A stretch of DNA of 64,000 nucleotides from Triplophysa rosa (lineage: Eukaryota; Chordata; Actinopteri; Cypriniformes; Nemacheilidae), in contig NC_079898.1 in assembly GCF_024868665.1 (NCBI RefSeq), positions 21,017,948 through 21,081,947 of the forward strand, written 5' to 3'. Shown in pieces: positions 1 through 40,599 of the stretch. The notes under the pieces are model-generated. The model saw nothing but the letters and a program-made list of their open reading frames with translations, ran no database searches and had not been told where the DNA came from. The position numbers were made by a program, and so were the translations under genes. Position 1 is the stretch's first letter, and each line of letters opens with the position of its first letter.

Positions 1-1200
1 TTTTAAATAGAACGTTTTTATTGTTCCAAATGTAACATCGATGGGGCGAAAAGTTATGTTTGTACATAAGGGTCCAAGCCAAAAGAGCCTGTTTGTGAAA
101 ATTAGATAGCTTGACGGGGAGTTTTTGAATATCATAATTGCACAGTAAAACAAATTTTATGCCACCAAATTGTGAAAATGCTAATTGGGGGAATAGATTC
201 CAAATAGAGGTAGGATTATTGAGAAATCGACTGAGCCAGTTTATTTTAACTGAATAATTCATTGTATTGAAATCAATAAAGTTTAATCCACCCTTATTGT
301 GAGAATTTATTAACACAGATTTCTTAAGATAATGAGGTTTGTTTTTCCATATAGTATTCCATCGATTACTTTACATGTGGACTTATCAATGTACAACAAG
401 AGAGACCCTCCGCTTTAACAAGTAATCCTCTACCTGTTAAGGAGAGGTCTCTCTGTAGCCAGCAGTTATTAAACCTTTTCTTTGTTTTAGCTATAATTGG
501 ATTAAAATTCGTGGAACACCTGAGGTTATCTTTAATTATCTGTATACCCAAATATGTAACAAGTTTTTACAGCAATACCACTGATTGAAGAAACTGAACA
601 ATTTTTAAGAGAAAATAACTCACATTTATTAAGATTAAGATATAAACCTGAAGCCTTGGAGAAGAGCTGGAGAATATCTAATGCTAATGGTATTTGGTGA
701 GTCTTCCAAGAACAGGACAGTATCATCTGCTAACTGGCGAATTATTATCTCTGAATTTCCAATACTAATACCTTTAAGATGACTTGCTTATGAATTTAAA
801 AATTGTGTTGCTATTAAAAATAGATAGGGAGATACTGGACATACCTGTGGTACACCACGTTTTAATCTGGGAGAAGTATTATTACCTAATTTAATGGAAC
901 TATTATCATTTGTATTTAGCATTTTGACCATTTTATAAAACGATTCACTACATGATTCTATGTAGTGTTTGGTATAAAAACCCATGTTCTAACATATCAA
1001 ATGCTTTATAATAGTCTAAAAATAAAAGGAAACTATCTTTTGGAATCAAATGTGAATAATTTGCATTAACTTCACTAAGATTTTGGCATTATTCAGTCAA
1101 TATTGAAGATATTGTTATATTTTCACAGAATATTCTGTAGGATGATTTTACGAAGGACTTTTGCTAGGTTTTCACAAGCAGGGTCACATTTTGTAATGAA
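1..1200 (-). mobile_element. Decayed L1/Tx1-like LINE, reverse transcriptase region
   Basis: The minus strand carries, in broken frames, FLDYYKAFDMLEHGFLY near 985-1040, then NTNDNSSIKLGNNTSPR, LKRGVPQVCPVSPYLFLIAT, a LADDTVLF catalytic box near 740-760, FSKASGLYLNLNKCELFSLK, and IKDNLRCSTNFNPIIAKTKK. Towards position 1 it continues with INSHNKGGLNFIDFNTMNYS and IWNNKNVLF. This is the order of an L1/Tx1-type reverse transcriptase and C-terminal region. Stops and frameshifts occur about every 200 bases. The element runs off the left edge. Confidence 0.75.
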
Positions 1201-1590
1201 CAATGTTCTAATTGGGAAATTATTTAAAGATCTTATTTAAAGAGAGTTCTGGTATGGCATGGAAAGGCTAATTTAGTAAGTAACTTTGTTTTCTGTTTAT
1301 GATGAGCATTTTAATTGTTACATTACATTTGCTGTTTGTATGTTGTCAGTAGTTTTTTTTTATTTACAAATATTAATTATCAGACTTCTATTAAGAGAGC
1401 ATTCCCCAAAAGCCACAGAGCCTACAATACATACATACTGTGGATATCAAAATATAAAATAAATGGCCTGATAAAAGATCGTATCTTTTATACAGTATAT
1501 CCAACTGGGCTAAAAAAACATATTGTCCGGACCTCCGTTTGGAAGAAAATATAAAGACCGGACCTTTTGGAACTTTAATTGAATACCCCA

Positions 1591-2520
1591 AATAAATTTA
1601 TTGAGTAGGAGCTATAATAAAGTGACATGGAGTTAGCTTTCACTGTTATGCTGATGATACTCAACTTTATATTTCCTCGAAGCCTCATGAAACACAGCAG
1701 TTCCATCGAATAATGGAATGCATAGTCGATATAAAAAACTGGATGAGTAACAACTTTTTATTACTGAACTCGGACAAAACAGAAGTGTTACTTATTGGAC
1801 CGAAAACTGCCATAAGTAACAACCAAGAATACTGTTTAACTATTGACGGATGTTCCATAAAACCCTCGTCGTCAGCAAATAATCTTGGTGTTTTATTCGA
1901 TAGTAATCTGTCATTTGAGAGCCATGTCGTCAACACCTGTAAAACTGCATTTTTCTAATTAAAGAATATATCTAAACTACGTCATATGCTGTCACTATCA
2001 GATGCAGAGAAGTTCATTCATACATTCATGACATCAAGACTAGATTACTGTAACGCAGGTGGTTTCCCTGCAGGTTTATTACAAAACCTCCAACTGTTCC
2101 AAAATGCGGCAGCTCGAGTTCTAACACGTAAAAAAATATGAGCATATTAAGCCCGGTTCTGTCAACCCTGCACTGGTTACCTATAAAGCATCACATTAAC
2201 TTTAAAATCTTGCTTATTACCTATAAAGCCCTACATGGTTTAGCTCCTCAGTACCTGAGAGAAATTCTGTCGGATGATAGTCTTTCACGTGCATTATACG
2301 CTCTCAGGCGTCCGGTCAGCATACCTGCTAGAATTTTAAAATCAAGTGCAGGTGGTAGATCCTTTTCCTATCTAGCGCCTAAACTTTGGAATAGTCTTCC
2401 CTGCACTGTCCGGGAGGCAGACACACTCTGTCAGTTTAAATCTAGACTAAAGACGCATCTTTTTAATCTTGCATACACTACACTTCCATAATATAAATCC
2501 TCTGAGAGTTTAGGCCGCAT
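1591..2520 (+). mobile_element. Decayed L2/Rex1-like LINE, 3' half of reverse transcriptase
   Basis: Plus-strand frames read CYADDTQLYISS at about 1645-1680, KNWMSNNFLLLNSDKTEVLL, NNLGVLFDSNLSFESHV, then after a frame break DAEKFIHTFMTSRLDYCNA and, from 2138, SPVLSTLHWLPIKHHINFKI and LITYKALHGLAPQYLREIL, ending FKSRLKTHLFNLAY. The intact YADD box and the HWLPI...YKALHGLAP blocks are typical of the L2/CR1/Rex1 group in fish. Stops at about 1958 and between 1958 and 2138 show that it is dead. Confidence 0.8.
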
Positions 2521-2998
2521 TAGTTAGAGCAACCGGAACTAGGAACACTTCCAATAACAACTGATGTACTTGTTGTTTCAAAGAGTGCAGAACAGTACTC
2601 TACTCTCAGCTGTCATGTCTCGTTGTTCAGAGGTTACCACAGCGAGCAGGATGCAGTTCATGCCCAGACCTGATCGAGCTGAGAGAGGGAAGCGGCGACC
2701 TGACAAGAGCTGAGATGATAGAGCTGGATAAAGAAGGACGCGACAATTTGACAAGTCTTGACTACAAAATTTCAACTGTTACTAGATTATTAATGATAAT
2801 CTTAATTTACCTAAATTTATTATATATTTTTTATGATTTTAGCTCTTTGTAATGATTACGGCTGAGTTTTACTTGGTGCAGTGTAGAAAAGTTGATTTGT
2901 GGTGTTCTGAATCACTACTAAGTAAAAAAAACCTGATCTGAAGTTTTATATACTGCGGAAAAAACAGATCAGTGGTACAACTCTGGTTAGGCTCTATA
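2521..2998. other. Intergenic, no gene seen
   Basis: Between the L2-like fragment and the SINE. AT-rich sequence without a convincing open frame or structure. Confidence 0.5.
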
Positions 2999-3293
2999 GG
3001 GCAGTTGTGGCCTAATGGTTAGAGAGTTGGACTCGTGACCAGAAGGTTGCCGGTTCGATTCTCAGGTAACAGGTAGGTAGCAACGCAGGTAACAACTGAG
3101 GTGCCCTTGAGCAAGGCACCTTACCCCTACTTGCTCCCCGGGCGCTGCAGTGATACGGTACTCTGGGTGTACGTGTTCACCACTTGCTGTGCGTGTGTTC
3201 ACTACTCTCTGGATGGGTTAAATGCAAAGGTTGCCTTGTACTTGTACATGTGCAATGACAATAAAGTTTAATCTAATCTAATCTAATCTAATC
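2999..3293 (+). mobile_element. tRNA-derived SINE with (TAATC)n tail
   Basis: The head resembles a tRNA with pol III A-box (GTGGCCTAATGGTTAG) and B-box (GGTTCGATTC). A conserved middle containing GCCCTTGAGCAAGGCACC follows, as seen in vertebrate V-type SINEs, then a LINE-like 3' part (GACAATAAAGTTTAATC) ending in about five TAATC repeats. The body is not a tRNA gene because the acceptor stem does not close. Confidence 0.8.
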
Positions 3294-3299
3294 AAGCAC

Positions 3300-3780
3300 C
3301 AACCCAGCTATGCCGACCAAGTCTATAAACATATATAAATACAAAAAATATATATAAATATATAAACATTTCACGGTACAATAATATCTCGATATGAATA
3401 CCACGATACGATATTTCATTTTTGTGCAGGGAAAAAACAAAACAAATGAAGACTTGGAAAAATGTGCCATAAGCCACGCCCACGGATCTGACTCGAAACG
3501 CCAAGGATTTAGTGAGAGCCGCAGGGCAGAGCGCAGTGCCGCATGGGTTGATGGGAATTGTAGTTCCCGCTTCCCTCAACTCGCTCCATTCGGCTGAAAA
3601 AAATACACTTTACCTGCTAGATCTATCTTCATGCGACCACGATGATATCGAAAAAATGCTATCTCGATACTTCGATATTTACAATACCGTTACATCCCTA
3701 GTATTATTTCATTACTATATCATAAAATATTCTATTATACTGAGCAAGACGAAGATGATTGTTTCTGTGGTGTGAAGCTC
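3300..3780. repeat. Unclassified degraded repeat-like stretch
   Basis: Contains ATCTCGATATGAATACCACG-type motifs near 3390 that recur in inverted sense near 3645-3690 (TATCTCGATACTTCGATATT). The 250 bases between have higher GC. The layout suggests a decayed inverted-repeat DNA element, but I cannot define ends or a target duplication. Confidence 0.3.
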
Positions 3781-3939
3781 ATTTATGAAAATATTGTTGC
3801 TTTTATTAATTGTATATAAAAATGTGTGTCTTGCTTAATGGGAAACACCGTTACATTAATATCATTCCATCGGTGAATACTTGTTTAACATTCAAGAAAA
3901 GCCATTAAAAACACAAACGCACACAACTGTGATTGTTTC

Positions 3940-4627
3940 TTTATTTAAATTTATTACTTAAGTTTTTTAATCAAGTGAAGAAAAATACCTTTTTTTGTTC
4001 TGTATAATAAAATATGTTAACTTTATTCCTTTATGAAGAGGAAAAACAAACAAACGAAATAAGAAGTAAAAATACAGAAAACATTCCTCCCAGGGGAAGT
4101 TTTCAATGTTGTGCCTGAAAGCAGAAAGGGGAAGGTCAGTTTATGAAGTCTGACTTGCCATCACAATGTAAAGTCTCATCAACAAGCATTAATACATATA
4201 TATATATATATATAAAAAGCAAATCAATCAGAACCACATGGTCATGCCGTTTCACAGGGGTCACACCAGATACATAAAGCACTTTAACTGCCTCTCTGTG
4301 ACTCGTCCACTCACGGGGATTTACACTTTCTGGATCAACAATCCTCAAGATAGGCAAAACAGACTTTATAAACATGTCTGGAGAAAGAGAAGGAAGTTGT
4401 TTATGACAAACGGGATAGGGCTGAGAGGATATAAAAATGATGGAACGTCATTAAGGAAGATGCTCTGATTGGCTGATGTGGGACCAGTTCTGCTGCTCTG
4501 CTTGAAGAACCACTTTTACTCTCATAGTGTGCGAGCTATGTGTGTGTGTATGAATATGCATGTTTTTGTTTTAATTTTCTGTGTTTGTATCAGAAGGCAG
4601 GCTGACCACACATTCAAGGGTCATGGT
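3940..4627 (-). other. actn1: actn1 3'UTR with candidate poly(A) signals
   Basis: On the minus strand AATAAA occurs at 4022-4027, 3950-3955 and 3940-3945, about 600-690 bases after the stop codon, and no coding exon follows. The 3'UTR probably ends between about 3915 and 4005. A short (TA)n run lies at about 4196-4213. Confidence 0.5.
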
Positions 4628-24308
<19,681 letters not shown>

Positions 24309-24609
24309 GCTGAACTGCCGTTCCCTCGGTCCTCCGGTCTCTCTCTCCTACAGAGCGCTGCCGCGGCGCAGTAAACACTCCCGTGCGCACTTAAAACGAT
24401 GTGCAGTAAACTAACGGCCCGGTATGCTCACTGCCTTTCGATGCCTCGTTTTCCCTTCCCGTTCACTCGCTCAAAGTCCGTGCCTTTCTCGTCCTATCCG
24501 TTTTTCCACGGCGGTTATCCAGAGCAGCGAGTAGGCAGAACCTCCTGGACGAGCATCGGCAGCAAAACTTCACGGTACCAGAAAAAATAAAAAGGAACAC
24601 GATGTGAGG

Positions 24610-24680
24610 TGTCTGATTGGCTACTGCGTAGATACTTAAGGCCCGCCCATTCGCGAAGCACCGATGCAGATTGGCTAATC
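24610..24680 (-). promoter_or_regulatory. actn1: actn1 proximal promoter CCAAT boxes
   Basis: Two inverted ATTGG pentamers (CCAAT on the gene's strand) lie at 24616-24620 and 24670-24674, 308 and 362 bases upstream of the start codon. The first is inside AGCCAATCAGA, a strong NF-Y-type context. The DNA between them and exon 1 is GC- and CpG-rich, with no TATA box. A start site in about 24400-24580 is inferred. Confidence 0.45.
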
Positions 24681-25511
24681 TTATTGTCAATTGTTAGATT
24701 TGGTGTGAGTTGTCTGCATAAAAGCTTATAGGTGCGTTTTTTATACTAAAATTAATTTCCTGAAATAGGGTGTAGTGTTTACCTATTTAATAATGATGCA
24801 GTTGGTACACTAATTCTGGCTATTGTAAATCTTTTAATAGGTTCCTCCTTGCCTTCTAGGTGACCACACCCTTGCGTTTGTTTTATCTCACTGTGTCTCA
24901 GGTAACAGGCATTTGGTTCCTCTTTAGAGTGGGGGGAACAGTGGGGGATACCACGTGTGTGCAAAAATAATACGTTTTGATTGTCTCGCCAGTAATGAGC
25001 CCATGAAACATTCATGCTGTGGGAATAGATAAAGGAGTGAAAGTGGAAGCTGCCACTGTGTCAGATATTTTACAGATCAAGGCCATCTGTGGTCAGATCC
25101 TTTGCATAAAGATGTCTGGCGTAACTTGGCAGAGGACATCCCTGGTATTCATCACATATACTGTGGGGAAGAAAGGCTGTGAAGTTTAATGTGATGATTT
25201 CACCCCCCGAGTTCGCGGTTATTTCTGTGGCCGGACTGAAATGATTAGTTTTGTTTATTGAAGGCATGTTTAAACAGCTATCTGACGCACGCAAAACATG
25301 TTCGCCTAGTAAAGACTTTGTCACACAACCTGGTCTGACCGCTAAATAACAATTAAGTTACAACTGTACATAGGCAACAAATTACTTTTATCCTGTTATA
25401 CGTTAAACGTTATAATGTTACGTTAAATGTTTGTCAAAGTTGTCTTTTGCCTCATTCCTTCATGCTTCATAAAGAAGAAGGCCGTTTGCGTGTGATGACC
25501 GAATACCTCTG

Positions 25512-25856
25512 CCATTTAAGGGTAAAGCCCCTCCAAGTGGAGATAACAACACCGACGGGGCTGCCGCGTGCACACACACAATGTAAAAACGTGTCACCGT
25601 AAAAAATCCTTTTCGATTTCTATTGATTTCAAATAAAGATTAAATACTTAAATAATATCTTTAATAATAATAAAAATTAATAGACAAAGAAATAGAGTGC
25701 TATTTTTTTTGAGAATGTAAATTGAAAGTTTTGGTTAAACCGGTGACATTTTAAAATAATTGTAAAGTATGAATACGCGCGCGCACACTGGAACTGGGGC
25801 GCTCTTCCTTATATGGACAAACTTCCAAGGGACGAATGTTTGGGAAAGTGACGTCA
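25512..25856. promoter_or_regulatory. Distal CArG/ETS/CRE cluster upstream of actn1
   Basis: Two perfect CC(A/T)6GG boxes occur: CCATTTAAGG at 25512-25521 and CCTTATATGG at 25807-25816. On the minus strand the second reads GTCCATATAAGG with GGAAG 9 bases before it and GGAAG overlapping its end, like the Fos serum-response element with its ETS cofactor sites. A perfect TGACGTCA follows at 25849-25856. The cluster is 1.2-1.55 kb upstream of the actn1 start codon. SRF control of actin-cytoskeleton genes is established; use of this site is inference. Confidence 0.5.
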
Positions 25857-26361
25857 CACCTTGAGTGCACAGACAATGAGAGAAAGATCTCATTCTGCTT
25901 CTTCATCACAGCTGTATAGCTGTCTCGCCACTTGCTCCAACATAAAGAAAACTTTGTTCACTTAGTACAAATCTATTTTTGTGTCAGCCACTGTATTTCG
26001 TTGTGACGTGAAGCTTTCCTTGCGGTCTGTGTGTAATTGGTCGCAGGGGTTGAAGATAAATCAGTCAATGGAAAATAGGCCAGCGTTTTTGGTATGAGGA
26101 AAACGCTGACCGGACGTGATATCAGAGTTATTCAACAGGTCTGGACTAGATCTTAAACTTGCTCAGAGGAATTGAAACAGCACAGTCCTGCTACTGATAA
26201 AGTTTGAAGAATTTAAACCACCAAAGCTGGGAACCTCTCAAAGATTATGTAAACAGGAAACTTGGAGCAGTTTAAAGGAGCAGATCATTGACGAAAAACA
26301 ATAATCTGAAAGTTTCTGTTTCTTCTGAACTGGCACAAAGCGCTGTGGCACCAATGTAACC

Positions 26362-26715
26362 TTAAAGGAACGGTTCAAAACTCTCTCTATTTAGGCTACT
26401 CACTCTCAAGTTGTTCCAAATCTGTATGAATGTCTTTGTTCTAATGAACACAGAGAAAAATATTTGGAAGAATGGTTGTAACCAAAAAGTTCTTGGCCAC
26501 CATTGACTAACATAGTAGGAAAATTTGCTTTATAAATGTCTTTGTTCTGTTGAACACAAAAGAAGATATTTAGGAAAAGAATTTAGGAAAGCAAACAGTT
26601 CTGGGGCACTTTTGACTACCATTGTAATCTTACCTACTATGATAGTCAATGGTGGCCAAGACCTGTTTGGTAACAAGCATTCCTCCAACCCGAGGGTGAG
26701 TAAATTATTTTATAA
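26362..26715. mobile_element. Palindromic TTAA MITE, family B (upstream of actn1)
   Basis: Left TTAAAGGAACGGTTCAAAAC. The right arm breaks off after CCGAGGGTGAGTAAATTATT. Internal repeats of TGAACACA(A)AGA and TGACTACCATTG are typical of this family. Confidence 0.6.
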
Positions 26716-29603
26716 TGCTCTAAACCTCTTTCCACATTTTGTGAACAAAACATTAGCACACTTTCTGATTTTTTTACCTGATTCAGATTTGTGAGGCAGG
26801 CAGTGGAAGAGTGTGTAAAGGGTTTCTGGTTGATTCCACTGGGATTTGCTGCTGGACTGCTGCATTCCTGCTCTCACCATAAGTGTCTCCCAAAGGACAC
26901 TGGACAGTAGCACTTTCATTCAGAAAAATCAAACAGCACAAAAAAAGGAATGAGTCTCACTCAATTTGCCACCAGTCACTTTGTCTTACTGCAAATTTCT
27001 TTAAACCTGATCCAGTGATCCTGCTTTCTATTATGTCTTGGGAATGACTGGAGAAATATGTGTTTGTGCCCAACTCAACATTTGGTACCTACTCAGAAAT
27101 TATTTAAATAATTTATATGTAATCTAAATACCTAATACCTAATATTTAATCTCACATTACACTTAAACTAAAGAGGGAAAAAGACAACTTTAAAAACGCA
27201 ATCACAAAACAAACTTTATCACTCCATCAATTCTTCAATGTTCACACACACATTCGAGAATATTTTACAACAGAGTGTCTCATTTGCATGCCCAGACCCG
27301 CTTTCACCCACTCACACACAGTTGTAAACACATTACAAATCTAATTTCACATTCTTCTCACTGCCTCTCTGTCTGAAACATTAATGTAGCACAACAGGTT
27401 GGCCATGGCAGAATGACTCTTACATCGACATAATGATATTATGGACCAGTCTGGCTATATATCAGCACAAACTGGCACTACAACTCCCCTTCCTCAGAGT
27501 GTGAAATTCAGCAGTATCTAAAGCTGTTGACAGAGTGTTCCTGATAAGATGCTGTGAAACATTAGCTCATGTTTTTTGAGTAGCCTGTTTGAAGTATATG
27601 AGAGCAACTTACAATCCCACTTACTTTAACAAGGACTTTAAGAAGGCGTGAGGGGACACAATATTAATTTATTTCCTGTTGAAAACAGGGTCTGTTACAG
27701 CTGATTCAGACAGACTGACATGATTAATTGTTACAGGAAAGAGCAACTACAACCAACACAGCAACACAATCATCCACTGACCGCTGAGCAGATACATCAT
27801 CATCCTTCTGTCGGATCAAACCTCCCACACAGACCACGCTTTTCACCCCAAAATGAAAGATGCCTTTTTCTGTCGGTCACGGTCAGAGATTTATTTCATT
27901 ACAACTTTTATAAATGCTTAAGTTTCTTTTGAATTTTTTATGTCTGTAGAGGTACTAAACCCAAAATAAATGATGAAAATGTGATGTTAAAAGCGTTGTG
28001 TGCATGAAATATGCTGGTGAGTAAAACAGTACAGGCCTTCGTAGGTTTGGATGGCTGGGAATGATTCAGAGTTTTGCAAGAAAGTGAATACAGCGTTCAT
28101 GTAAGGACAATTCTCTAAATTTGAGGGCTAGTATGAAAAGATAGCTCACCCTACAGAAAGATTGAATAAGGTGTCACAATTTAGTTGAGAACCTGTAAGC
28201 TGAATCAGGGTGAGGATGTGTCTCAATAACTGTACTCAGGAGTGACATCACCCAAAGAACTGTCAATCAACTGTAGAAAGTACTGCTCTTACCGCCGGGT
28301 GGAGTTTCCTTATCGCGACCGACAGAGTGAGAGGATTCCATTTATGGCTGCCTCGAACTGCTCATCGGAGCAAAAGAGTCTCCGCCTATTTGTGTCTGTG
28401 CGGAGTGGAAAAATTATAGTTCATTTCCTAAGGGGAGACCTGTTCCTCATCCACTGACTTCAATTAAACAAATACTACAGTGATTTTATGAATTTACTTT
28501 ATGCCGTGAGCTGCCTAACATCAGCGGCAAAAACTTTCAATGAAAAATGTTTTCAATTGTTTTGTTTCAGGATAGCTGCATTCCGATTCTCAGGCTCCCG
28601 ACAATGTTCACTGTTCTCTGCACACTAACAATTTGTTCATTAGGAATTAGAATAGAATCCTGTATACTTTATAGTCGCACGTTTAGGAAGTTTTTCTTGA
28701 CACAGCACAAACATACCACATAATGAATGTATTGAGTGCGTAGTGTTGCAATTAAAAAAATAAATGAATACAATAATTCAAAATCTTTTAAAATAATAAT
28801 TTTGATTTTGGTCAACTTTTAATGTATTTTCCCTCCTAATAGTTATGTAATCCTCTGTCATGAAAATGATATTGTAATGGTCACTGAGTACACTTTATAT
28901 ACACAAATGTCAAGTAACCACTTCTTGGTAAAATTATAAACACATTTTTGTTCAGCCGAACCATATGTTAAACTCTGTGTAGTACTGAATGGTAAGCAAC
29001 GGCAGATGGGCACATTTCCCCATCCAGATCCCGTGAAGTGAAATATCGATCACTAGTCAAATCTATACTATGCGGTTTATAGTGCCCTTTGAACTCCAAT
29101 TACCACAAAACCCAACAAGGAGAAAATACTAATTTTACTGTATATCTACGCAAATCTTTCATTTGGGCCTAAATCTTGAAAACTAAAGCCTCTCCAATTG
29201 ACAGATGGAGCTCAGATACTGATGCATCGCCATGGTGACGATTTTCACATCAGAATATCTTCGTGTAAAATCCTAGAACACTCATCCAGAAATTTCACTG
29301 AGCTACTTCCTGTTTGATGATGATCGTAACAGCGCATGATGAGGAAGAAGACACACAGCAAACTGTTTCTATGGAAACACTGGAACAGAACTTTAATGCA
29401 CAACTCAAACAGCTGCTGTTCAATGAGGTTACCATGGAAACACTGTTTCTTGCCCCCCGACCCCCTAGTCCCACTGAAACAGGCCTTCTTTTAGAAACGC
29501 TCAAAACCCTTTTTTCTTTTCGCAGCTTCAAACGAACCAAAACCCTGCCAGAAAGGTCACAGGTTTTATGAAACTAAAATATTATGAAACCAAAAGCACT
29601 GCA

Positions 29604-29821
29604 TTTATTATTTTTCCGTACCATATTAATATCACTATTATTTTTTTAGTGTCATCACTGCGGTAAGACCCCAGAATGCATGACATCAGAAAAAGAGGGA
29701 AAGGGAATTTGGTTTAAAAGTCGAAAACCAAAAGATGTTGAAATAGTCCAAATTTTAACAACTAACAACTCAAGATAAATCTGACTTTAAGCCAGTCCAT
29801 CACCATGTTTTAGTCTTTTAC
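29604..29821 (-). other. dcaf5: dcaf5 proximal 3'UTR with AATAAA
   Basis: On the minus strand AATAAA lies at 29604-29609, about 215 bases after the stop. If used, it gives a short 3'UTR; the human gene has a much longer one as I recall, so distal sites towards 28.5 kb are possible. Confidence 0.4.
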
Positions 29822-39694
<9,873 letters not shown>

Positions 39695-39900
39695 CTCGCC
39701 TCCGTTAAATCAGTCTAGACACCGCCCCGGCTGACATGGGATCGATTTGGTGGTTTGCTGGTTTTGTTAAAGTATGTAGTATTACATGTTTGCCCGTCAA
39801 AGCGCGATAGTGCGCAGGAATAACAGAACGTTGTTTTACGTTATTTGTAGTCCCACCGACTGGCACTTCCTGCTCCGGAGCAAGTGTGATGACGTCACAG
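39695..39900 (-). promoter_or_regulatory. dcaf5: dcaf5 proximal promoter with palindromic CRE and ETS motif
   Basis: Just upstream of the dcaf5 start codon, the DNA is locally CpG-rich. It holds a perfect TGACGTCA cAMP-response element at 39890-39897 and, 20 bases nearer the gene, GGAAGTG (ETS type, minus strand) at 39864-39870. No TATA box is visible. CRE plus ETS motifs are typical of TATA-less housekeeping promoters; function is inferred from motifs only. Confidence 0.5.
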
Positions 39901-40599
39901 AACCGGATTACGCAGGACCAGAACCCGTGAAGCCTGTATGCCAGGGATTTGTTTAAAAACCTTATGGGATTTTTTATATAATAAAGGAATAGGCAAAGGC
40001 AATAAAGGAGATTGCAGTTATGCACAAATAAAATGAGCAATATAAAAAACAATATAATATAATAAAAGTCTCTTTGGTGTAAACGCCTTACCTTAAGAGT
40101 TTTAATGAATAGCATGATTTTATTTAATGCCACTTTATTGTAATGTAATTAAAATGAATTAAGACAAAACCATATTGTATTAATTTATACAGTCATTAAA
40201 AGATCAAGCCAAAATATGTAATTTTGCATATAACCATGAATGTTAATATTTTTAAAACACTAACAAATTATTTATTTGTGTATTATTCAAACGCTCACAC
40301 ACACACACACATTTACTTGAATTGTACTATTCAAATAATTTTATATTTAATAACCGTTTATATTATTTATAAATACACAATTGAAAAACCTTGAAACTCT
40401 TTTAAATTCTTAATATGACAAAATATGTCAGTTTGCAACTAAATCTGATGAAATTACATTTTTGGAAGTACCTATTTTCATTTTGTACTCTATTTATAAG
40501 TGATATGTATTAAAACATTTTAGAAAAAATGCTTTTTATATTCAGCCAAAAGTTTAAAATCACAATCAGAAACCAGCACAGAAGTTTAATGTGTGTAGT

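Larger units (their letters stand above)
24309..29603. other. Intergenic region between actn1 start and dcaf5 end
   Basis: Contains the actn1 promoter, the CArG/ETS/CRE cluster and a family B MITE. From 26.7 to 29.3 kb I see no exon or mobile element. An 85-codon plus-strand frame at 29314-29571 is discussed under findings and not called as a gene. Confidence 0.5.

Noticed and set aside
2999..3075. A tRNA gene
   Set aside because: A and B boxes are present but the sequence continues into a SINE body with a TAATC tail, and the cloverleaf does not close.
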